A stretch of 64,000 nt of DNA from JADJLQ01 sp964405735 (lineage in GTDB: Bacteria; Bacteroidota; Bacteroidia; Chitinophagales; Saprospiraceae): contig CAYOPD010000001.1 in assembly GCA_964405735.1 (NCBI GenBank), forward strand, positions 60,534 through 124,533, given 5' to 3'. This document shows positions 8,984 through 16,705 of this stretch, one piece after another; the first letter of the stretch is position 1, and the number at the start of each line of letters is the position of its first letter. The notes beneath the pieces are model-generated. The model was not told the origin of the DNA. It did not search any database and worked only from the letters and a program-made list of their open reading frames with translations. Made by a program: the position numbers and the translations under genes.

Positions 8984-11900
8984 TCATTTCTGTGCCATCA
9001 CTTCAATGCCTTCCCAGTTTTTGGGCCCTCCGCTTTCATGGTATTTCCGGGACCGTTTGAGAAAATACTGGGCTACCGAATCCGAGGGATTGGATTCAAG
9101 CACCTGTTCAAAATCAAGGCCGGCCTGCCTGAAATCGCCTGACTGGTAGCTGGAGATTCCATGGTTGAATACCTGCAAGGTGCTTACCTTAAGATCCCGG
9201 ACTTCCTCCGGATCGGCATTGATGCATTCATACATGACGAGTGCACTGGATTTCCCTTTCACCTGGATCTTACCAAGGCACCGGAACAAATAATCATCCG
9301 GCTTGTTTAACTGTTTAAAAACCGTCTCACTGATCAGGACACGGACCCCAAAATATTTTGTCAGGCCCTCCATGCGGGAGGCGATGTTGACCGCATCCGC
9401 CAGGGTAGTGGGATCGGCCCGTTCTTCATCCCCGATGATGCCCATGATCAAAGCACCGGTATGCAGGCCCATACCGGCTTCCATGGCATCCCGCCCCTTT
9501 TTTTTCCTTTCCAGATTGTAAACCTGTATGGCATGCTGCATCTCGATGGCGGAATCCAGGGCGTATTCCACTTCACTCGGGTAGATGGCCATAATGGCGT
9601 CGCCCAGGTATTGGTTGACAAAACCCTTGTATTTTTTTATATAAGGCCCCATGCGGCCCACATAAGCATTGATGAATTTGAAATTATCCTCAGGGCTGAG
9701 GTTCTCGGACAGGGTGGTGTAATTGCGGATATCGGAAAACAGGATGGTAAAACGGGCATTGGTATAATCCCCGATTTTGGCATCCGTAATGGATTCCCTT
9801 CCAATGGCTTTTAAAAATTCAACCGGAACAAATTTATCCGAAGCCTGATAAAAATTTTTCAGGTGCAGATGGGTCCGGATCCGGGACAACAGCTCGTCAA
9901 TGGAAAAGGGTTTGGTGAGATAATCGTTGACCCCGACTTCAAAGCCGCGAAGCAGGTCCGTTATGGTATTTTTGGCCGTGAGCATGATCACAGGCAGTTT
10001 GTTGGCCAGGTGTTTTTCCCGGATTTTTTCACAAAGTTCAAATCCGGACATGGTGGGCATCATCACATCCAGGATCACTAGGTCAAAATGCCGCTGTTTT
10101 AATTTGTCAAGTGCTTCATAGGCATTCAGGGCCTTGTCGATTTCAAATCCCCGTAAGACCAAATGATTTTCCAATACCCTCAGGTTTACAGGTTCGTCAT
10201 CCACCAAAAGGATGGTCGCGGGAGCGTCCTTGATCCGGATGGCTGTTTCCGGTCTAAAACTTTTACTGAGATCCGCCTTTCCCAGGGTTTGCCTGGCTGC
10301 CGGAATCATGGCGGAACCGGCAAGTTTGACAAAACTCGCGGACGAATCCCGGCTAGACTGGCTGACCGGGAGGCTGAATGAAAAGGTGGAGCCCTTGCCG
10401 GGGGAGGACTTTACCTCGATGGTACTTCCGTGCAATTCCACCAGTTGTTTGGTTACTGCCAGTCCAAGCCCGGTACCGCCCTGCAGCCGGGTCTCAGACC
10501 CATCCAGTTGTTCGAAGGATTTAAAAATGGAATCAATCTTATCCTCCGGGATCCCAATCCCCGTATCTTCAATCCGGATTTCAATCCGTGGTCCTTTAAT
10601 TTCTGCATCGACCGTGATTCGCCCCTGATCAGTAAATTTTATGGCGTTGCCGATAAAATTGAACAGGATTTGCTGAAGGCGGTTTTCATCACCATCGGCG
10701 AGAGGGATATCCCGGGAAATCCGGTTTTCAATTATCACCGGTTTGGTTCCGATAAGTACTTCGGAAGATTTGATCACCAGGTCAGCAATCACATAAAGGT
10801 CCACCGGTTGAATCTGCAATTTCAGGTCCTGGTTCCTGGCTTTGGAAAAATCCAGGATGTCGTTTACAAGATTGGAAAGCCGTTTGCCGCTGGAAGAAAT
10901 CAGCCGGAGGTTTTCTAAGGTCTGATCGCTGAGATTGCCACAGGCCCCTTCGATCAGCGAATCGGAAAGCCCGATGATCCCATTCAGGGGGGTTCTCAGC
11001 TCATGGGAGGTGTTGGCGAGGAACTGGTCCTTTAGTTCATCAATTTTTTGCAGTTGAAGGGCCTTCTCTTTTTCATATTTTATCTGTTTCAGGTGTTGGC
11101 GCAACCGGTAGAAAAGATACATGGCCAGCAAGGTAAGCAGGAGCAGGATGGAAATGCCAATGATAAAATATTGGGTCCTTCTCTGTTTTGTCAATTGAAG
11201 GTTTTGCTCAATCTGGTCCGCTTTCAGGCGTTGAATTTCTGCCTGTGATTTTTCCTGGTTGTAGAGATATTCAGACATTTTGATATCAAGGGCTCTCTGG
11301 GTTTGATCCAGACTGTCCTTGATCAATTGGTAAGACGTCAAATATTCATAAGCTGTCCCGCTCTGGCCCAGAAGGTGATAAGCGATAGAAAGGGAACGTA
11401 AAGCAGCAGCCTGATAGGTGAGATTGCCCTTCTCCTTCGCAACGGCCAACCCTTTCATGAGATAACTGGTCGCCTGTTTATACTCTTTATTGAGGATCAG
11501 GGTACGGCCGGTTTCAATATTCGCATTCGCAAGGTCCACTGGGGCGGAAATGATGGTATAAACGGAGTCTGCTTGGTACAGGAAGTCCAGGGCTACACGG
11601 TAGTCACCCATATCGGCCAGGCTGACTCCTATATTTAATAAAAAATCACCTGTTTCTTTTCGGTTTCCCCGATCGATTGCCATGGAAAGCCCCTTTTGCA
11701 GAAATTCCATATTCCGCTGATTATCGCCTCTTTTCTGATAGAGCTCTCCCAAATTCATATACAGATGGGGCAGGAGTTCGTAATAGCCAATATTTTCAGC
11801 GATTTCCAGACTTTTATGGTAATAGTCATAGGCCTTCAGGGTATCATCTTGCTTTATGTGAATAATACCAAGGTTGTTATACGTTTTGGCAATACCTTCC

Positions 11901-12637
11901 TGATCCCCGGAATCCTCGAATTTTTTTAAGGCCTGGAGATAATACTCAATGGCTTTATTGTGAATGCCCTGTTCCCGGTAAAAGTTGCCGAGATTATAAA
12001 GTGAAGTCCCCAATTTCTTACCATCACTTCCAATCTTAATTTTTAATGCATGGCTTTTCTCATAAAACTCAATGGCTTTGGGGTAATCTCCCATCTCCTG
12101 ATACAGGTTGCCCAAGTTTGTATAGGTGCTGGATAAACCATCCTCATCATTCAATTCCTGTCTGATGGCCAGGCTTTGCTCATAATTCAATAATGCTTCA
12201 TTAAATTTACCGCTATCGTCAAAGAGAATACCCAGGTAATTATGTGCCCAGCCCTGTTCAGGCAAATCCGGATGAACCTGAACTGCCCTTAAATATTTTT
12301 CGGTGAAAATGATCGCCGAATCCTGGATTCCAAGTGACCGGTAGGCGCGGGCCAGGGACTTCAGCGCTCTGAATCTTTTGTTATCATTTTCAATTTCCGG
12401 AAGGACTGAAAGAAGTTGCAAGCCATAATCCCGGATTTTGGGGTGATCGTTTTTTGCGTCTGAACTATCTATAAGTTCAACCAGGATTGTAATTTTTTCT
12501 CCACCCTTGGCCTTAAGCAGTTGCTGCTCGAGCCCGGCAACCACGAAATTTTGCTGTGCAGGAGATAACAAAGTATGGAAGGTTCCTAAGAACAACAACA
12601 GCAGAATCCGGATAATGTAGAAGGGTATACGTTCCAT
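8984..12637 (-). CDS. TPR hybrid histidine kinase with receiver and class III cyclase domains
   Basis: A 1217-residue multidomain signalling protein. It has a signal-like hydrophobic N-terminus (7-27), about eight TPR repeats (100-440), a transmembrane helix (488-511), a HisKA domain with phosphorylatable H545 in SHELRTPLNG, and a HATPase domain with N-, G1- and G2-box motifs (640-757: NAIKFTD, DTGIGIP, GTGLGLAV). A receiver follows with DDE at 813-815, phospho-acceptor D857 and K909. A class III nucleotide cyclase domain has metal-binding D969 and D1013, D1075 at a substrate-specifying position, and N1084/R1088. A short TPR-like tail ends the protein. The TPRs are predicted periplasmic and the rest cytoplasmic. 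It probably couples a phosphorelay to cAMP or cGMP production; the stimulus is unknown. All catalytic residues checked appear intact. It is divergent from the AsmA-like gene. Confidence 0.9.
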   Translation of the reverse strand: MERIPFYIIRILLLLFLGTFHTLLSPAQQNFVVAGLEQQLLKAKGGEKITILVELIDSSDAKNDHPKIRDYGLQLLSVLPEIENDNKRFRALKSLARAYRSLGIQDSAIIFTEKYLRAVQVHPDLPEQGWAHNYLGILFDDSGKFNEALLNYEQSLAIRQELNDEDGLSSTYTNLGNLYQEMGDYPKAIEFYEKSHALKIKIGSDGKKLGTSLYNLGNFYREQGIHNKAIEYYLQALKKFEDSGDQEGIAKTYNNLGIIHIKQDDTLKAYDYYHKSLEIAENIGYYELLPHLYMNLGELYQKRGDNQRNMEFLQKGLSMAIDRGNRKETGDFLLNIGVSLADMGDYRVALDFLYQADSVYTIISAPVDLANANIETGRTLILNKEYKQATSYLMKGLAVAKEKGNLTYQAAALRSLSIAYHLLGQSGTAYEYLTSYQLIKDSLDQTQRALDIKMSEYLYNQEKSQAEIQRLKADQIEQNLQLTKQRRTQYFIIGISILLLLTLLAMYLFYRLRQHLKQIKYEKEKALQLQKIDELKDQFLANTSHELRTPLNGIIGLSDSLIEGACGNLSDQTLENLRLISSSGKRLSNLVNDILDFSKARNQDLKLQIQPVDLYVIADLVIKSSEVLIGTKPVIIENRISRDIPLADGDENRLQQILFNFIGNAIKFTDQGRITVDAEIKGPRIEIRIEDTGIGIPEDKIDSIFKSFEQLDGSETRLQGGTGLGLAVTKQLVELHGSTIEVKSSPGKGSTFSFSLPVSQSSRDSSASFVKLAGSAMIPAARQTLGKADLSKSFRPETAIRIKDAPATILLVDDEPVNLRVLENHLVLRGFEIDKALNAYEALDKLKQRHFDLVILDVMMPTMSGFELCEKIREKHLANKLPVIMLTAKNTITDLLRGFEVGVNDYLTKPFSIDELLSRIRTHLHLKNFYQASDKFVPVEFLKAIGRESITDAKIGDYTNARFTILFSDIRNYTTLSENLSPEDNFKFINAYVGRMGPYIKKYKGFVNQYLGDAIMAIYPSEVEYALDSAIEMQHAIQVYNLERKKKGRDAMEAGMGLHTGALIMGIIGDEERADPTTLADAVNIASRMEGLTKYFGVRVLISETVFKQLNKPDDYLFRCLGKIQVKGKSSALVMYECINADPEEVRDLKVSTLQVFNHGISSYQSGDFRQAGLDFEQVLESNPSDSVAQYFLKRSRKYHESGGPKNWEGIEVMAQK

Positions 12638-12939
12638 GAGCGGAATTCATTTTTACCAAACACCTCACTAAGCAAGCAATTACCTCAGACCTAAGTTAAT
12701 CAATTTATTAACTAAATGTAAAAAAGTCAGGAAATGTAACCTCTCATTGGAGAATAAATGATTCGTAATTATGGAGGAGTCTGATTTCTGCAACCTGATT
12801 GCTGAAACCTTTTATTAAATTCTTCAACTTAACATAATATTAATTATGGGAATTGTAAATATAAGAAAGCTATTGGCATAAATCAGCTAGAAACCTGATT
12901 TACAGCATAATACCTATAGATCAAAACCGTTAATTTTGA
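12638..12939. other. Divergent intergenic region, AT-rich
   Basis: 302 bp between two divergent genes, with no coding signal. It holds a small dyad, AAATCAG (12880-12886) with CTGATTT (12895-12901), and TAATTTTG at 12931-12938, a match to the Bacteroidota -7 consensus lying one base before the AsmA-like ATG. If that element were used, the transcript would be leaderless. No -33 element is clear. Confidence 0.4.
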
Positions 12940-15900
12940 ATGATGCGAAAAGGATTTAAGATTTTTCTTTACATCATAGGAGCATTGATTATGGTTTTGC
13001 TTCTGGTACCTGTATTATTCAAAGACAAAGTCTCCGGCCTGGTGCGTACAGAAATCAATCAGCGGATCCACGGAAGATTCGATTTTAGTAAAGCGGGTCT
13101 TTCGCTGATCCGTTCATTCCCGGATCTGTCATTGTCTGTTCATGACCTTGCGGTATCCGGAGCCGATACCTTTGCACAAACCCGATTTTTTGAAGCTAAG
13201 GCTGTACATGTTTCCATCGATTTTTTCAAGTTGCTCCGGCATGGCCTTAACGGGATCCAATTGAAAAAAATCCACCTTGAGGACCCGGTGCTAAACCTGG
13301 TCAGCACCCCTTCCGGAACTTTTAACTACAATGATCTCTTTCAAAGCACTTCCGATGATTCAACCCGGTCTGAATCTGAACTGGAAATTCAGCTGAAATC
13401 TATAAAAATCGATCAAGGGGCATTTAATTATTCCGACAGTTCCAGTCAGCTTTTCGTTTCCTTCAACCATCTGAATCATCAAAGTTCGGGCAACTATTCA
13501 GGTGCCGGTGGTTCAATGCTCAGCCTGGACCATAAAAACGACTTTGATTCCTTGACACTCCGTTTTGGAGAAATTGAGTACCTGAGCCACCTGAAGGGCC
13601 TGTGGAACGGAAAACTCAGCGCCAACCTGGATTCCAGCACCTATACCTTGTCTGAGGATCGTTTTAAGCTCAATGAATTGCAATTTGATCTGAAAATGTT
13701 TCTGCATGTATTGGAGGACAAAACCCGGATGGACATCCAGATTAAGACCCCTCAAAACGATATCCGCCAACTGGTTTCCGTAATTCCCGGTGCGTACCAG
13801 AAACATTTCGACAAAATCACCACCTCCGGTGAATTTAGCCTGGAAGGAAGCCTCAAAGGAAATTACAGTTCATCCGGCAGCAGGCCTGAAATGGATATAA
13901 TGGCTGCCATCAACCAGGGAATGGTAAAATACGGTCATCTCCCCTACCCGGTTGAAAACATCAATCTGGACCTCAGGGCTCAATCGATGGATACTCTGTT
14001 CAACAGCATCCTGATTCAATTGCCCAAATTCAGTTTCAGCATTCGGGGCAACCCTTTGGAAGGCCATCTCACCGTCGACCACCAGAAATCCGGCAACCAG
14101 GTACAGGGGCTTTGCCGGGGTAACATGGAACTTGGCGATTTCCAACAAGCCCTTCCCCTGGATTCGATGACCCTTGCTGGGAATCTGAACCTGGACATCC
14201 AATTTGACTTTAACGACCAGGCCCTGCGTAACAAAGATTTTGAAAAATTAAAATTAACCGGTTCAGCCGATGCCCAAAAACTGGATATCCGCTATTACAG
14301 TTATCCCCGGTTTAAGACGAACAAGTTGATAGCAACACTACATCAAAAAAATGTACAAGTCCGATTTATGGAAGTGGGATTTGGCCAATCCGACCTGGAT
14401 GGAAATGCGACCATAGTCCATCCACTTGCCTGGTTTTCAAAGCATAGATCCCTTACAGAAGTTCAAATTCAATCCAGCAGCAACCTATTGAATTTTAATG
14501 AATTAATTACTACCGAATCAAGTATTACATGCGATACCTGCTTTTCAACAAGATCCTACAAGCCTCTTCAGATTCCCTCCCTGAACCTGAATTCCAAAGC
14601 CTTTAAGGTGATCTACCGGGACTATGACATCCGCGACATCGATTTTCATGGGGTTTACCGTAAGGACACTTTATTTATCCAATCCCTCACGGGCAATATC
14701 AATCAATCAAGGCTGACCGTAAGCGGGCGGCTGGATAAACCTTATGCCTGGTCTTCAGATCAGGCTGTACTTACCGGTCACCTGGGTCTGAAATCGGATC
14801 TGTTCCTGGTTGATCCCTGGATGGCAGCGAGTGATTCGGATGGAGGTATGCAAGACAGCTCCTATTCAAAAAAATTAATTCCCCGGACAGCTCTTTCCAT
14901 TACCCCTGAAATCAAACAATTAAAATACGGCAAATATCTGGTCCGGGACATTCGCGGTCGACTGGATCTGATCCAACAAACCCTGGAAATCCACGAAGGT
15001 TCGGGCTTGCTCTTTAATGGGAAGGTGAATCTCGATGGGACCTTCAGCGAAACGGGCAACCTGCCCTTGTTTAATTTCAAACTGGATCTGAGCAAATTGG
15101 GATTCAGCGACATGTTCAGGGTATCCACAACCTTTGCCAAACTGGCTCCCATTGCGGAATTCCTGGAAGGAGTCTTCTCCGCCTCTTTGGCCTTGAGCGG
15201 CCGGCTGGATCAAAACCAATTGCCAATCTGGAAAGAATTGAACGCGGCGGGACTGGTGGAAACGGCCACAGCTCTCCTGGCCAAATACAAACCCCTGGAA
15301 GACCTTGCTAAAGCCATCCAGATCCCCTTGCTTGACCTGATCAAATGGGAAAAATCGCGGAACTGGTTTGAAGTCATCAATGGTATTTTATATTTAAAAC
15401 CATTCGACATCCGGTACCAGGGCATTCCCATTTCCATCAAAGGTTCACATAGCCTCGACCAGGAAATAAATTACAACCTGCTCTTCCGGATACCCCGTCC
15501 GCTTTTTGACAAATACAAGGTAGGACTGGTCACCAATCAGAAACTGGATTGGCTGCTCAGTGAGGTTAAAAAGAAAGGCTTTGATGTAGGGCGGCTGGAT
15601 ACCATCAACATCAATCTTAATCTTACCGGACCCTTGCGCAACCCGGCTTCCAGGCTTCAATGGATGGCCGATCCCCAGCGAACCGTGGAACAGCAGGTGG
15701 TCAGCGCGGTTGAAGAAACGGTTCAGGAAAAGGTGGATTCCCTCGAAACGCTTGCCAGGGAAAAAGTGGAACAGGTCAGGGACAGCATCGTTGAATCGCT
15801 CCGGCAGGAAACGGAAAAACAAAAAGCCAGGCTGGATAGCATGGCGCGGTCTGCCGTGGATACACTCACAGGGAAAGTGACGGAAAAAGCCAAAGAAGCT

Positions 15901-16071
15901 CTGGATTCCACCCTAAAAAAGGAATCGGAAAAGATCCTGGATTCCTTGCTCCGGCAGCAAACCGATTCTGTATTGGGTAAAAAAGCCAAAGAAGAAATTG
16001 ACAAGATTAATGAAAAATTGAAAAATTGGGATCCATTTAAGAAAAAGCAGACGAAGGAAAAGAATGATTAA
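12940..16071 (+). CDS. AsmA-family membrane-anchored protein
   Basis: A 1043-residue protein with one N-terminal transmembrane helix (about residues 4-26) followed by the AsmA-type opening (EINQRIHGRFDFSKAGLSLIRSFPDLSLSVHDLAVSG), then a long beta-rich periplasmic body and an AsmA_2-like C-terminal region (around FNLDLSKLGFSDMF and FDIRYQGIPISIKGSHSLD). Known AsmA/TamB-like proteins bridge the periplasm and are linked to lipid movement to the outer membrane. The last 120 residues are a highly charged coiled coil with recurring E-K-V-D-S-L type units and a basic end, which is unusual for the family. The ATG at 12940 is directly followed by a second ATG. The stop overlaps the next start by 8 bp, so the two are translationally linked. 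Confidence 0.82.
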   Translation: MMRKGFKIFLYIIGALIMVLLLVPVLFKDKVSGLVRTEINQRIHGRFDFSKAGLSLIRSFPDLSLSVHDLAVSGADTFAQTRFFEAKAVHVSIDFFKLLRHGLNGIQLKKIHLEDPVLNLVSTPSGTFNYNDLFQSTSDDSTRSESELEIQLKSIKIDQGAFNYSDSSSQLFVSFNHLNHQSSGNYSGAGGSMLSLDHKNDFDSLTLRFGEIEYLSHLKGLWNGKLSANLDSSTYTLSEDRFKLNELQFDLKMFLHVLEDKTRMDIQIKTPQNDIRQLVSVIPGAYQKHFDKITTSGEFSLEGSLKGNYSSSGSRPEMDIMAAINQGMVKYGHLPYPVENINLDLRAQSMDTLFNSILIQLPKFSFSIRGNPLEGHLTVDHQKSGNQVQGLCRGNMELGDFQQALPLDSMTLAGNLNLDIQFDFNDQALRNKDFEKLKLTGSADAQKLDIRYYSYPRFKTNKLIATLHQKNVQVRFMEVGFGQSDLDGNATIVHPLAWFSKHRSLTEVQIQSSSNLLNFNELITTESSITCDTCFSTRSYKPLQIPSLNLNSKAFKVIYRDYDIRDIDFHGVYRKDTLFIQSLTGNINQSRLTVSGRLDKPYAWSSDQAVLTGHLGLKSDLFLVDPWMAASDSDGGMQDSSYSKKLIPRTALSITPEIKQLKYGKYLVRDIRGRLDLIQQTLEIHEGSGLLFNGKVNLDGTFSETGNLPLFNFKLDLSKLGFSDMFRVSTTFAKLAPIAEFLEGVFSASLALSGRLDQNQLPIWKELNAAGLVETATALLAKYKPLEDLAKAIQIPLLDLIKWEKSRNWFEVINGILYLKPFDIRYQGIPISIKGSHSLDQEINYNLLFRIPRPLFDKYKVGLVTNQKLDWLLSEVKKKGFDVGRLDTININLNLTGPLRNPASRLQWMADPQRTVEQQVVSAVEETVQEKVDSLETLAREKVEQVRDSIVESLRQETEKQKARLDSMARSAVDTLTGKVTEKAKEALDSTLKKESEKILDSLLRQQTDSVLGKKAKEEIDKINEKLKNWDPFKKKQTKEKND

Positions 16072-16693
16072 AAATATAGTCTTGTTTGCACTCCCTGGAT
16101 CCATCCTGGCTTGCACCCTAATCCCTGCCTGTTATCCCCCCCGGAATGCCATGCAAAAAACAGCCCGGATGTACCAGTCCGGAAAACTGACGGAAGATAC
16201 CAGTCATATTTACCAATTGCCATTTTCTTCCGGCACAAAATCCAGGGTGATCCAGGGTTATTTTAGCCGTTTTACACACAAACACCGGGCTGCGCTGGAC
16301 TTCCGGATGCGCCCTGGCACTGAGATCCGGGCATCCCGGGACGGAATCGTACTCCGAACGAAAGACGATTCGAATCAGGGTGGCTGGAACAAAAAATACA
16401 GGCCGGATGCCAACTTTATAATCATTGAACACGATGACAGTTCCAGAGCAAGCTACAGGCACCTCCAATACCAGGGTGTGATTGTAAAAGAAGGGGAAAA
16501 AGTGAAAACCGGTCAACTCCTTGGATACAGCGGGAAAACCGGATATACCGCTTTGCCCCATTTGCACTTCATGGTTTCGGTCTTTCAGGAAGGAAAATGG
16601 ATTCAAATTCCCACCCGGTTTGAATCAAACCCGGAAACCGGATACCTTAAACCCTGGAGGAAATATAAATCCGTGAATATTCCCGGGGACTGA
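16064..16693 (+). CDS. M23-family (LytM-like) peptidase, probable lipoprotein
   Basis: A 209-residue protein. The hydrophobic N-terminus ends in two possible lipobox cysteines (SILAC, LIPAC), so lipid anchoring is likely but the exact Cys is uncertain. The M23 fold is shown by HKHRAALDFRMRPGTEIRASRDG (first zinc ligands in the variant spacing seen in many Bacteroidota), a central YRHLQ with the conserved His, the barrel-sandwich segment VKEGEKVKTGQLLGYSGKTG, and the HLHF motif. The expected activity is peptidoglycan endopeptidase in the cell envelope. It overlaps the AsmA-like gene by 8 bp, and pairing of the two suggests envelope biogenesis. It is convergent with the next gene. Confidence 0.85.
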   Translation: MIKNIVLFALPGSILACTLIPACYPPRNAMQKTARMYQSGKLTEDTSHIYQLPFSSGTKSRVIQGYFSRFTHKHRAALDFRMRPGTEIRASRDGIVLRTKDDSNQGGWNKKYRPDANFIIIEHDDSSRASYRHLQYQGVIVKEGEKVKTGQLLGYSGKTGYTALPHLHFMVSVFQEGKWIQIPTRFESNPETGYLKPWRKYKSVNIPGD

Positions 16694-16705
16694 GGCATCC
16701 GGCAA

